Of a DNA stretch of 64,000 bases, positions 25,389-35,559 are shown in pieces. A program made the translations under genes and the position numbers. The stretch's first letter is position 1. Each line of letters begins with the position of its first letter. Under the pieces are notes generated by a model. That model did no database searches and had not been told where the DNA came from. It saw only the letters and a program-made list of their open reading frames with translations. The stretch is from Sthenelais limicola (taxonomy: Eukaryota; Annelida; Polychaeta; Phyllodocida; Sigalionidae): contig OW804096.1 in the NCBI GenBank assembly GCA_942159475.1, forward strand, positions 44,825,744 to 44,889,743, in the 5' to 3' direction.

Positions 25389-25761
25389 GTAAGTTAATTA
25401 GAGTAGCCTACATGACACCAATCACATGATTTCAATATAGCTCGTTGAATGGCTTGTCTCTAATTACTAATTTTCAGTAGATACGGTACTAGCAACACTA
25501 CAGTACAGTATGGGCATAGGTAAATGTGTGACTGAAAATGCTTTAACACATTTAATCAAACGTATTGTGGTGTCGAAGAAACGAAGGTCAATAATTTCAT
25601 AACATCGTTTCAATAACAAGAGAAGTTGAAGATGGGTTACATTAAACTTTTAGTCGATAAGTCAAACTATTTTTTTATTCCAAAATAAGGAATAAGGTAG
25701 CCAGCGGATGGCGCTATGAGGCATTGAATTGGTTGAATTGAGACCCTAAATGAACTATTTC

Positions 25762-25808
25762 ATTGTTCGAGCGGTGGTATAGTTGTCGGTGTTTTCCATT
25801 TGGTGAAT
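25762..25808 (+). repeat. Left 47-bp direct repeat of the retrotransposon
   Basis: Begins attgttcgagcggtggtata and ends tggtgaat. Identical at all 47 positions to 27830-27876. The bases on either side differ, so the repeat length is exact. Confidence 0.97.
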
Positions 25809-25845
25809 GTTTACCGATATATGTGTATATGGGAATATATCTGCG

Positions 25846-25874
25846 ACCGGAAGTGGTCACGGGTCAGCTGACCC
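25846..25874 (+). promoter_or_regulatory. ETS site and palindromic E-box in the element leader
   Basis: A perfect ETS/GABP consensus (accggaagt, 25846-25854) is followed by a 14-bp palindrome (gggtcagctgaccc, 25861-25874) centred on an E-box. Both lie 90-120 bp upstream of the gag-like start. They would fit an internal promoter of the element, which is inference. Confidence 0.35.
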
Positions 25875-25963
25875 CCAGGCACGCAGCAGTGGTTCGCGCC
25901 AGTTCTCTTCTTGCAGCCATGTTAGGAGCTCGAAAATTTTTCTTCTCCTATGTCGGCTAGGTT

Positions 25964-27058
25964 ATGCCTCCGAAGGGCAGGTGTTCCAAGTGTAAATTCG
26001 TGCATTCACCTCCTTTTGGCAGTCGTTGCAATATATTAGACCCTGCTGCTACGCTATTAGCTGGGGTTGAGGCTTCCGATTCAAGTATTTCTAGTGATTC
26101 ATCGGAGACAAGTGAAGAGAACTCGGACTTACCTGTCGTTGATACTAACTACGCCATGACTCTCCCCGGCGGCTTCACAGACAGAGCTGATCCAGCTTAT
26201 TTGGAATTCCTAGAGAAACAGGTGAAAGACACCCAGAAAGTTCCTGGTAAGGGTAGTCCTGGTAAGGATAATCCTGGCGCCGGTGCCTTGGAGGCAATCC
26301 TGGCCAGATTGGAACGTATCGAGAGGAGATCGCCGCCATCACACAAGGCGCCCGGTGACGCTCCTATGGTAGACCTAGTCAGCTCTATTAATCAACTGTC
26401 CTTGAATGTCAACGATGGATTGCCCCCCAAAACAGGTTTGGAGTGGAGACCAGAGTATTATGTTCAGTTTAAATCGTACCTATGGCCCATGAAGCAGGTG
26501 GACCATACTAAGTTGTCAGCAACGGAGCTAATGGTTGGAATGTTGGGCGTGTTTGAATATATCCTTACATCTAATGGCGACTGCAGAGGCTATCTCGCGC
26601 ATATGCAATATGTCGGTAGGCACTTGATAGAGTCTGCTAGCTTCTCCACACTCGGCTGTGTATCCTATGATCATCATGTGGTGGACCAGGTGATAGCTGG
26701 GAACCTACAGTTTGGACCCCCAGATACCTTTGGTGCCGGTATTTATCTCAGTGGCTTATATTCGAGGAAGAAACCGGACGATAAGACGAGCAATAACACT
26801 TCTTCCTCGTCTCAGGTGTCATGGCGTCAGGGTGGCCGGAAGTCGGGCAGAGGCTTCGGCAGGGTCCGGGAGGACTCGGCTGCTCACGTCAGCCCTGTTC
26901 CAGACGACTGGCAGCATGATATTTGCTATAATTATAATTCTAAGGGCTGTTTCCTTAGTAGATGTGCCAAACTACACATTTGTGGCCAGTGCAAGTACCG
27001 CCACCCAATGTTTTCGTGTCGTGTGAAAGATCGGAAAGAGGATAAACCCTCGGCATGA
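25964..27058 (+). CDS. Gag-like protein of a DIRS/Ngaro-type retrotransposon
   Basis: A 364-residue intact ORF; the first ATG after an in-frame TAG at 25958-25960 is the natural start. The N-terminus has a Cys cluster (C7, C10, C22). Residues 35-55 are Ser/Asp/Glu rich (SSISSDSSETSEENSD), and residues 60-130 contain a Gly/Pro/Lys linker. The C-terminus has a zinc-binding array with Cys/His at 321, 329, 334, 338, 340, 343, 347 and 352 (ending in HPMFSC), the arrangement seen in nucleocapsid-like proteins of tyrosine-recombinase retroelements rather than retroviral CCHC knuckles. It presumably packages element RNA. The reading frame continues past a single TGA into the RT. Codon use and G+C are higher than in the flanks, as expected for a young insertion. 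Confidence 0.75.
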   Translation: MPPKGRCSKCKFVHSPPFGSRCNILDPAATLLAGVEASDSSISSDSSETSEENSDLPVVDTNYAMTLPGGFTDRADPAYLEFLEKQVKDTQKVPGKGSPGKDNPGAGALEAILARLERIERRSPPSHKAPGDAPMVDLVSSINQLSLNVNDGLPPKTGLEWRPEYYVQFKSYLWPMKQVDHTKLSATELMVGMLGVFEYILTSNGDCRGYLAHMQYVGRHLIESASFSTLGCVSYDHHVVDQVIAGNLQFGPPDTFGAGIYLSGLYSRKKPDDKTSNNTSSSSQVSWRQGGRKSGRGFGRVREDSAAHVSPVPDDWQHDICYNYNSKGCFLSRCAKLHICGQCKYRHPMFSCRVKDRKEDKPSA

Positions 27059-27112
27059 AATCTCGCTCAGCTCGAGACTTCCGGGCAAAACATCCAAGAT
27101 GGAGGTCTCGGG

Positions 27113-27850
27113 TTGGGAATCGGCTGTTTTTCATCGAATGATTCATCTAATTCTTCAAGTTGTGTCGATGTGCTACCTTCTCCACCCATTCAAGTTGCTT
27201 ATGGTGAGAGGATGTGTGATATTTACCCCGATTCCAGGCTTGGATCGGTGTGTGTGCCCGATTACTCAGTTTTTTCCTACTTAGATGCCCCGAGTTTGCC
27301 TTATACTTATACTGTAGGCTGGTCTCTACGTGACAGAATCGCTGATGTCCACTATGTCGGTGGTCTTAGGAGTCAACTGAAATGCTTTGCTTGGCTTAAC
27401 GAGCTCTCCCTAGAGCCTGATGTGTATTATCGCAACTTCATTGCTAACGGTGTGTTAAACGGATTCGACATCGTCGATCCAGGTGTGTCTGTACCAGGCT
27501 ACCGCTGTGCTAATTATAAGTCAGTCCTTACCGATCCGGCCTTTTCCTTCATTGATCGGCTTATTTGTGAAGAACTGAAAGATGGGAAATTTTCTGTTAC
27601 AGACTCTCCCCCATTGTGCGTGCACTCGTTAGGTGCTATTCCCAAGAAGGATGGGTCATTTCGCCCGATAACAGATTGTCGTCAACCATTGGGGAAATCA
27701 ATTAACAACTACATGGATATGACAGCAAGGCCCTTCAATTTCAACACAATTGACTCGGTTTGCAGCATGCTACAGGACGGTGATTACATGGCCTCTGTTG
27801 ACCTGAAAGCAGCCTACCGGTCAGTATGTATTGTTCGAGCGGTGGTATAG
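27113..27850 (+). pseudogene. Reverse transcriptase, N-terminal part only (3' truncated)
   Basis: The frame is open from the gag TGA (27056-27058) onward, so the given start (a TTG) is arbitrary. The region before the fingers resembles DIRS/Ngaro-group pol proteins (FIANGVLNGFDIVD near residue 107). Fingers motifs follow: GAIPKKDGSFRPITDC from residue 174, then GKSINNYM. Motif A, SVDLKAAYRSV, carries the first catalytic Asp at residue 230. Immediately after it the sequence enters the right 47-bp repeat and stops. The YxDD motif, thumb, RNase H and recombinase are absent, so the product cannot be an active polymerase. DIRS-order assignment rests on motif style plus the gag zinc array. Confidence 0.75.
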
Positions 27851-27876
27851 TTGTCGGTGTTTTCCATTTGGTGAAT
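27830..27876 (+). repeat. Right 47-bp direct repeat of the retrotransposon
   Basis: Identical to 25762-25808. It begins directly after RT motif A and supplies the last codons and the stop of the truncated RT frame. Confidence 0.97.
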
Positions 27877-27879
27877 ATA

Positions 27880-28990
27880 TCAGGTTAGGTGCCACCTGGC
27901 AACTGTATGGATGATTTCAGTATCGCTGCAGGCCCCACGACTATTGAGCCTTGTGTCGCATGTCAGGCCAACTATTCAATATGCGACACTAAAACATATG
28001 AATTGATAATCCACCAATCGTTCAAATCAAAGGAAAGGACATGAAAAATTCAGGCAATTATCATTATCACTAAACAGAAATCACTGAGGTGAACAGTTTC
28101 AGTCATCTGTGTAAGCTTATACATAAATATATTTTACTTCAAGCTGAAAGGAATTATATATATATACCACTTGTCGGTCGGTCATGATTAATTGGTATTT
28201 ATCCATAGACTGGTGGTTCCATCTGGACGGTATTTGCATCAAACCGTATGTGATGTTAACTCACATGTTAGCATTTGCGGTATACTCTTTGGATGCTTCT
28301 CTAGCTGCGTACAATTAGTTCGCATTCGTATATATGTTCCCTTCATATATATGAACGGCTTATCTATTTTGTACACATTACAAGTACACGTACATTTGTA
28401 CACGTTTTATTATTCTCATTGGATGGAATCTAAAGTTGGCAAGGTTAGCACATACAAATGTGTACTCAAGAAAGAAACAAGATTAACACTCTTCCAAGGG
28501 AATCTTAATGGAAATACTGATCACCCAACTCACTGTAAATGGTACAAACCACACAACTAACGTTTCACGTGTACATTAATTGTTGACAGTAGCTGATATA
28601 GTACCTTTCACTGCTGATTGCAAGGAATATGCAATGAGGAGAGGAGTGACGATAGGTCATGGTTCCCTGTGCACCTACTGCTGTTCTGGTCGTGGAATAT
28701 GAGACAGACTTGTTGATTTGACTTGATGTTGTTTGCCATAGGACATATAAAGCCTGACTGGTAATCTTAGACTACTGCTATCCAAACCCACAATCATGGT
28801 ATCTCAGCTAGATTGATAAATACTTTTCTACCAATGCGTTGCTTGATGTGACAAACAATCAATTTGTAACAAAACCATCTTCCTCTTATAATAACATGCT
28901 ATTTCCTTTGTATTGGTATTATATATACTGCCACCTCCACCTTCACCGGAATCACTGAAATTGTTTTAAAAAAACATAAAAAACCCGCAA
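27880..28990. other. Non-coding flank of the retrotransposon
   Basis: No gene is supported. A 9-bp-arm hairpin lies at 27953-27989 (gtgtcgcat / atgcgacac, 19-nt loop). The open frame at 28192-28560 is AT-rich without recognisable motif. Confidence 0.45.
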
Positions 28991-28999
28991 GATTAATAT

Positions 29000-29230
29000 C
29001 CGACATAATTTAGAGATGAACTGTATAATCTTTGGATACAGAAGAAACCCAAATATCAGCAATAGGTTGTTTATTTCTAAACTCAATTGAGGGATATACA
29101 ATGTACAACACATTTGGTTTATAGCGTCTTCGATTTCTACTGCATGAAACAGTGCTGAACTGCAAGCTGATTGTGAAATATATTTATTCTTGTCAAGAAC
29201 CCATGAAAGACTCAAGAGCAAGGTCGACCT
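29000..29230 (-). repeat. Second copy of the tandem-core dispersed element
   Basis: Read on the minus strand this shows one core unit (landmarks ttgctcttgag, gggttcttgacaagaat, cagcttgcagttcagcac, tttcatgcagtagaaatcg). It then runs into the tail with tacattgtatatccctcaa and cttctgtatccaaagatta. It is collinear with 13857-14330 but has one unit instead of four. The minus-strand frame at 28952-29221 is an artefact of the repeat. Confidence 0.85.
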
Positions 29231-29600
29231 TCAACTGAAAAACATCTCAAAATCGGTTCTCCGATAAAATAAAAAAAGAATAATATTCCAACATCCCCAA
29301 AGAAATATCAGTTGGAACCTGTTGCCAGTGCAAACATATACTAAAAATCACACTATATTATCATATACTAAAAAATAGAGACCTGTGGAACAACGAAACT
29401 GCCGTTTACATTTTACAATGATATTGGGTATATGGGACTGGGCTTACCGGAATATTAGGGCCCATTGCATTATTCATGATACGATTGTGTCATATAGGCC
29501 TCTTACCAGCCTCTTAAGTTCAGGATTGCGGCTTTATGATACGATCATACATAAGTATAATACAATGCTCCGAAAGCCTTCGTCTGACGTTGTTACTGAG

Positions 29601-29755
29601 CTGTCTTGTCGGACTACTTAGTCACACGAAACAACGGTATCTCTCGGGAGGCTATCAAGTATCTACTTTCCGAATTTGAAATGAAGACATTTTTGAGCAC
29701 CTACTCACAGACAAAAATTGCAATAACCATTGTAAAAATAACTGGCGTGTTTCAG
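29601..29755 (+). CDS. Possible internal exon, unrecognised
   Basis: An open frame from an acceptor-like cag/gag context (cgtctgacgttgttactgag) to the donor tttcag|gtaagc at 29756. The peptide includes EAIKYLLSEFEMKTFL, helix-like in character. No domain is recognised. The acceptor is weak and the strand assignment rests on the donor alone. Confidence 0.2.
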
Positions 29756-30511
29756 GTAAGCACAACTCCAGTGTTACATGAGCTATCAGGATTGCTTTGT
29801 CTGACTCTCAGAGTCAGATCCTACCATAGACACCCCCAGGGCTAGTACAACCATTCTGGTTTCATATGGAAGAGAGGATAATTTATTTGACTAATTCAAA
29901 TTGCAGGTTATGAGTTTCATGACAGTAACGTTGATGATTCTCTGTAGAGGAGAAGTGAGAGAGAGGCCCAAGCAAAGGTTCTAAGTGTAAGAGCGCTAGA
30001 AAATGAAGAACCACGAGCCATCGAACACTACGGAAAATGGAGCCAAGTAGAATAAAGCAAAAACAATTTAGTTCCTAATGAAGCGAATCATAACAGAATC
30101 GTTATTGATAGAACCTCAACACACACCGAAGCAGATTTCAGGAGTTGCTTTTATTAGACACTTTCTGATGACACTAGGTCGTCAGTCCCTCAGTATCTTT
30201 TCTCTTACATTTGATAATAACCACAGAGGATGAAACACATTTGTGCTCGAGAGTTGTGACATGAAGTGCGATTCCTCTAGTAAATATGAACGATTGCTGA
30301 TAATAGAAGGCTCTTTGAGTGGTTAGAATTTAGTTCCTAGACTTAGTGGTGTGTAAAGCAATGTATATATATGAGTGATTATGAGGCTAATATGTGTCCT
30401 ACTAGCTGAATGTTTCTCATTATAAACATAATTCAGCACAGGTCGGTGACTTATAATATTTAAAATCTGACATTCAATATTCAGAATTATCGACCCAGTT
30501 TTCATATCTGT

Positions 30512-30754
30512 ATGCGGCGCCAGAAAACCTTTGAATTCGCCACTTTCTCCGAGAATACTCGATCTTCAATGTTATGTTCAATAAGTTCTAAAACCCTGCT
30601 ACAGAATTCAACAGTCAGTCCAAAGGCTCACAGAAATACTTTTAACTGCACCCAATGCGACCATTGCCGAAAGGAACTGCATGCATACAAGTGGTCTGTT
30701 AGAGACCCTGTCAGTGCAGGATCCAATGCCCAACTAGGGACATTCACAGGCTAG
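30512..30754 (+). CDS. Unrecognised 80-codon open frame with Cys cluster
   Basis: An ATG-to-stop frame with polar composition and a Cys cluster (CTQCDHC near residue 50, followed by RKELHAYK) that could bind metal, though the spacing matches no family I know. The start context is poor and no donor is present. It may be a single-exon fragment or chance. Confidence 0.2.
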   Translation: MRRQKTFEFATFSENTRSSMLCSISSKTLLQNSTVSPKAHRNTFNCTQCDHCRKELHAYKWSVRDPVSAGSNAQLGTFTG

Positions 30755-30759
30755 AAATT

Positions 30760-32000
30760 CAAAGCCCCTAATAATGACCATCTCATCAATCGTGACGACA
30801 ATTGCCCATTGCTCATAGAAATACACCACTTAAGATGTACATGCCATAGCGCAAACTATGAACAAACATCTGCAATGGATATTTTACTGATCCGTCCAAT
30901 GCTCAGCCCTGTTATGAAATTCTAGCTCGGGGCTATTGTTCTTTTGACACTTTTTGGTCGTTCTTGGAGAACATTATCTTAAGGAATCGTTGTTAACAAT
31001 CACTTTTTTTGGATCAGAAGCCTGAACAAATATTACCAATAACTATTCGTTATTTCTTCTCAGGCCCAGTCGACAGGATGCCTAAAAGGATAATTTCCCA
31101 TTGTTTGCCATCTATGGAAACTGTTTATTTCGTTATTATCATTCTGGAAATTGCCCCCTTTTTTGTTACTTTTTCTATGCGTAGAAACCTTAAAATTCCT
31201 CAAGGCCATGTGGCTGGAGATATTCTTAATGGAAGAACATGTATCGATAATAGGTGCCAGGCGTTTTATGATGGAGGGAAGATGTAACTCCGTACAACTA
31301 CAAATAATACAGGCTGCAGTGAATGTGCGAGTGCTTAGTTCTAGTCTCAAATAAATAACATCCGAGGAGGGAGAGTGTTGTCATAGCTTGAATTGATTGC
31401 TACTCTTCCCGTCCCCGCCCACTAAGTTTTCTGTTTTGCACTGTGAATTCGATAACTAATCTACATTTGCAACGAATTTCGTAGTATTGGCGTGTCTTAT
31501 AGGCATGGTATAGACTTCGGTATACCTTTCAGTTGTTCCCGGACCATAATAGCTGTTTCTTAATAATCTAATTGAATTTGTGTGAGGTGCATCAACAACG
31601 GATTGTCAGTTCATAATCTCCTTGGGGCGAAAGTATCTGGGGATAATCTGCTTCAAGATTGGACCTTGGCAGAAACCTCCAAAAGATCATTCCGTAGTCA
31701 TTACGTTAATCACATCCACATCCACTCAACGATGCACTGGTCATACTGGTGGAGTATGCTCTCACCCCCCTCCCATCTGGCCAAGATCCCTCACTATTTA
31801 CCCACGCAATAATGTCACTACTTCACGCCCAGAGGCTTTATACTCGAATTGATTCTTAAAAAGTTATCTACTATGAGAATGCAAACATACTTTTTCAGGT
31901 CTGTAACTGCAATACCTCATGATATCAACCCCGATCCCACACGCCTATACCTCTATATCTTCATGCAACAATAATAACAAAGTGTTCGCGGAGAGTTGTT
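30760..32000. other. Non-coding stretch, nothing recognised
   Basis: Several overlapping short frames on both strands (31009-31354, 31582-31852) without recognisable motifs. No repeat relationship was detected. Confidence 0.4.
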
Positions 32001-32007
32001 CTCGTTA

Positions 32008-32098
32008 GTTGACTCCTCCCTGTACTTTTCAGCTTTAGCTCTGTCCAAGGAAATCGAAGTTGTTAGCATTTTCTAATAGTACTATAGGAGGAGTCAAC
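32008..32098. repeat. 91-bp inverted-repeat module
   Basis: Perfect 12-bp terminal inverted repeats (gttgactcctcc / ggaggagtcaac) bound a 67-bp interior. The size and structure resemble a tiny MITE. It lies 17 bp from a tRNA-like sequence. Confidence 0.55.
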
Positions 32099-32115
32099 AA
32101 CCCTGGTATTTTAAG

Positions 32116-32185
32116 CATAGCTAAGCATCGAAACTTTGACCCTGATTGTCAAGTAGCAACTGCTCTACCACTGTGTCGTGTCTCA
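32116..32185 (-). other. Degenerate tRNA-like sequence (SINE head?)
   Basis: On the minus strand, cagtggtagagc is a close match to the tRNA D-arm/A-box. It is followed about 33 nt later by aagtttcgatgc, a diverged B-box. Acceptor ends do not pair, so it is not a functional tRNA. A tRNA-derived SINE head or a decayed tRNA pseudogene is likely. Confidence 0.4.
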
Positions 32186-32199
32186 TGCTAAACAAAGTG

Positions 32200-33930
32200 A
32201 CAGATCATGCAGGTGGCCACAACTTTAGATAAACTGACAACGGCTGACACCGATCGCCTGAATGTCAGAGGATGTATTACCGTATATGGGTGTAAGACGG
32301 GCTATAGGCACACAAGAAGTTCTGGTTGGTGAGCCGGCCTTACAAGCGCAAAGATTGACACCGTCGCTTGTGGGAAGATAAGGGCTAGCTGTATTGAACT
32401 TATTTGGATTGAAAGTAATGAATTAAGACCAGCAAACAAAGACTAGCTGCCCGAGACTGATGAATAAGTAATTACTTGGATGTTGTATGTGCACTGAGTT
32501 CCAGACAGGCTGCCCAGACCCGTTCTGTACTAGACAGAGTCAGAGCATCAGTTTCGTAGTTGGCATGAAAGATGCAGCAAGGAACTCTTGGACTCACACT
32601 CACTGCCTTATACTTCTGGAAAACAAGAACCATTCGTCCCGGAATGCAAACCAAAGAGAAAGAGAGAAAGGAAGCTTCCACAGTCTTCTTGTACACTAAT
32701 GATTTTTGAGAACTCATTAGAGTGTAGATAAAGAAGCCGCCTTATGTCTATATATCAAAAGAAGACGATTCGTATTTAAGTAATTATCTGTACAGCAATT
32801 AGATAAGAAGTCATTTGTTGTGACATGATAACTCAAATATGGACGCCTCTGTTAACAATTAACATATCTATGTTATCCATAAGAGACATTCGTAATTGAG
32901 AATTTCCCATCTGAGTAGATAAACAAATTCTGATGGTTCTATTGCAAAATAAATCATGAATTTATATTGATAGGGTTGCATGACCTAACACACAATTACC
33001 ATTGTATCTATAGCCTTTTCGCATATTCCTCTTTTATATATCCCGCTATTTATGACATTGAACGTGGGTATTTAATCTGTTACTATAGCATATACCAACT
33101 GTCTGTTATTAGTACATTCCCGATGTATAAGGAGTCCAGGGGAATATTATGACACTTTCATTTTAAGTCTCAACTACTCTGGATAACTGCATGGTATTAT
33201 ATTTAGATAGAGAGAGTAGACGATTATGGATAAGTTGCTGCAGTAGGATCACCACACCCTCGATCTGATTGGTTGAGAGCAATTAAAGGTACCTAAGCAT
33301 GACCTTGATCAAGGATGTGATGGTCTTGACTCATAGGGCGTCCGAAATGAAAGGATTTACTTGCAAACCGAGTCAGTCCGTTGTCCAATGGATGCTTTTA
33401 TATCAGTATTCCTACACATGGGCAAACAATGGACCGGCGGAGGTACTTGATGTGATGTGTTGTCTCATCGTAAGGAAAGGTCGTATCCGTCAAGATGTGC
33501 CAGGCGGGATGTGAAACGAGCGTCTCAGACCACATTGTCAATAGACGTTACTGGATGGGAAAGAGGCATATTACAAGGTTGTGAGGGAAATACAGGTTCG
33601 AGTGCCGCGGGTCAAGGCATAGATTTTCTGCTATTCTGCCAGATTTCTGCGATGCAGCATTTAACCTGATTTCGATCCTGAAAAGGCTCTCATCAGGCTA
33701 CTATGTCTTTCTTTATTGAACGTAAAACTTGCCTCACGAGATAGAGATAAAAGGCTAAACTCACTCGAGGTATACATGTGAGTGTTCAAATGAACGCCTG
33801 GATAACCTTTATTCATTTGCTTGAGATGTACTCAATCCTATCGCCAGATATCCCCATATGAATGACAGCCATATCTAATGCCCATGAATAATTACTGGGG
33901 TAACTTCACCTCCGTCCTATATTTTACACG
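32200..33930. other. Non-coding stretch, nothing recognised
   Basis: Short frames at 32472-32717 (minus) and 33299-33669 (plus, overlapping) are unrecognised. No repeats beyond short AT runs. Confidence 0.4.
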
Positions 33931-33942
33931 GCATTGCAAGAT

Positions 33943-34176
33943 CTAGTGCCCCGAATCATTCAATACAGCTTCTAGACAAGCATGTAATGTCAAATATTGC
34001 GATCTAGGACATTTTGCAACTGTCGGATCTGGATTTTTATGGGCATTCGTTGAGCTTTGTAAGTCTGGCAAAAGCAAGTATTTCCATCTGCCAACCTCAA
34101 CATAGCAGACCGTACTTGGCCGGCTAAACCGGGGCTCTGCAGGCTCACGACTTCCTATTCTACGCCTATATTCCAC
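33943..34176 (-). CDS. Unrecognised open frame next to a candidate exon
   Basis: A 77-codon minus-strand frame with a mixed, polar composition (for example GSREPAEPRFSRPS near the start), ending at a natural stop. It lies immediately 3' of the candidate exon at 34181-34393 on the same strand, but the two would be separated by at most a minimal intron, so they are more likely alternatives than partners. No domain is recognised. Confidence 0.18.
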   Translation of the reverse strand: MEYRRRIGSREPAEPRFSRPSTVCYVEVGRWKYLLLPDLQSSTNAHKNPDPTVAKCPRSQYLTLHACLEAVLNDSGH

Positions 34177-34180
34177 TCAC

Positions 34181-34393
34181 ATCAACAAAGCCCTTCAATG
34201 TCATAGGAGAACCTATGGAATCGCAGGACTCCTCCTCCACCCCTTCCCCCGCCCCTTCCCTTCCTCCCCTCGGCTGATCTAGCCAACGGTTTGTCGATGC
34301 AGAGAAGGTCCTAAAAATGATAACATATAACCAGCAATTTAATCTGTCTATGCTGGAAGGGATTATGGGGAGGCGGTCGATTTTAGTAGTTAC
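34181..34393 (-). CDS. Candidate internal exon (71 codons, phase 0 to 0)
   Basis: Minus-strand open frame bounded by an acceptor-like aaaggcttgcag and by the donor gttgat|gtgagt, exactly 71 codons. The middle encodes a Gly/Glu-rich acidic segment (GGREGAGEGVEEESC) that reflects a purine-rich patch at 34222-34270. No family is recognised. The acceptor lacks a long pyrimidine tract, so the 5' boundary is uncertain. Confidence 0.23.
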
Positions 34394-34809
34394 CTGCAAG
34401 CCTTTAAAATTTACAGCAATACTATGAGTACTTTATGGGCTTATAAACCATTTCTGTCCGCTTCAGTGAAAGAACGACTGTATTTCTACTGCTTGGGTCA
34501 GATCTGTTTTGATTTTTGAAAAGTATCCTTATTCTGATAGAAGTTGAATGAGGTCCGGAGATGCTAATTTATCATTATCAAAACCAATATTTTATTATTT
34601 TCGAAGAGAGATATTGTATCATATCAGAAACAAGAGCTTTCTTGGTGGTTTTAGAGAACAATAGAAGGGCATTTATTATACTTTGATACTGCGATAAAAG
34701 TTGCACTTGGGAGACATTGAGGGCTGAAAATAACCAACGTAGCATTGCCTAGATGTACGTAGATCTCTATTGGGAATGTTCCACCATTCTGGTTTACCCG
34801 TACGTCACC

Positions 34810-34975
34810 ATCCACTCTAGGCTCAGACTTGAGACTGTCCCTCCAAACTGAGGGAAAGCCTCTCGCTCTAAACCGCAAGATGCCATTAAACCCTACCATT
34901 AGGACGCCCACTCCAGGGCCAGGAAAACCAATACGCAGTATGCGTCCAATCACTGACACAATTCTTATCTGATAT
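34810..34975 (+). repeat. Diverged copy of the 20471-20665 element
   Basis: Shares ctctaggctcagac at the left, ccattaggacgcccactcc in the middle and a diverged tail (cttatctgatatgag versus cttatccgatctgaa). The terminal inversion is lost. Same orientation as the other copy. Confidence 0.65.
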
Positions 34976-35461
34976 GAGAGGATGCGTGAATCGTTTATTT
35001 TATATTTTGAAAAAGACTGATGGAAAGAAAATCGGGCAAATATATGCAGTAGATTGCCATTTCAGTCCCAATCGTTCAAATTCTGTCACACCTTTCGAAA
35101 GACAGGTCCCAAGGTAAAAAAAATTGGTCGACTCCCATATTTATAATATCCTACTTCTACGGCACAGTTCCTGCTTAGTGCTTTGCCATCAACATGCATA
35201 ACAACTTTGGTGATCTGATTTTTATTTCATTAATACGAGTATTTTGGAGGTAGAAAACCACTGCAGAAGAGCAGAGAAATATGATTAACAATAGTGACTT
35301 TAACTTTAACTTCCCAATTATATACTTGTGATGACTGAAATCGCTGCATAGAGCAGGAATTTAATTTAGATTCTTTTATTTATACCATGTAATTCCTAGT
35401 TCATCTCCTACAGATCTGGTCTTCCACTAGTGACAGGAAGGCAAGAAATGAAATGATGGCC

Positions 35462-35545
35462 ATCGCAGGGTTCGAACCCAGTACGCTCTCACGCTCCATG
35501 ATCCAAAGTCAGCACCCTAGACCGCTTTACCCATCCCCAAGGTTG
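35462..35545 (-). other. tRNA-like sequence, probable SINE head or tRNA pseudogene
   Basis: The minus strand has a perfect B-box (gggttcgaaccc), a possible anticodon loop ctttgga with T33 and anticodon TTG, and an A-box-like gggtaaagcggtctaggg. The T-stem pairs apart from one position, but acceptor strands (ttgggga and tgcgatg) do not pair, so it is not a functional tRNA. Tail sequence toward 35400 is AT-rich, as expected for a SINE body. Confidence 0.5.
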
Positions 35546-35559
35546 TTTGATGTTAATAA

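Larger units (their letters stand above)
25762..27876 (+). mobile_element. Truncated DIRS/Ngaro-type retrotransposon flanked by 47-bp direct repeats
   Basis: This 2.1-kb unit carries a leader, a gag-like ORF (25964-27058) and the N-terminal part of a reverse transcriptase (27113-27850), in that order and in the same reading frame. Two 47-bp direct repeats, identical at every base, bracket it (25762-25808 and 27830-27876). The RNase H, tyrosine recombinase and C-terminal RT are missing, so it cannot move by itself. The largely intact ORFs and identical repeats suggest a recent event. Either the repeats are element termini (A1/A2 of a split-direct-repeat structure) left after an internal deletion, or they are an unusually long target duplication around a truncated insert. 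Confidence 0.72.

Noticed and set aside
28952..29221. 89-codon minus-strand frame
   Set aside because: It is the reverse-oriented copy of the tandem-core element.
18572..33274. gatctgattggttga occurring at 18572-18586 and again at 33260-33274
   Set aside because: The shared string is short and the flanks are unrelated; a CCAAT-box-like word is not enough to call promoters or a repeat family.
33585..33610. B-box-like ggttcgagtgcc
   Set aside because: No A-box or pairing stems upstream, so no tRNA is supported.
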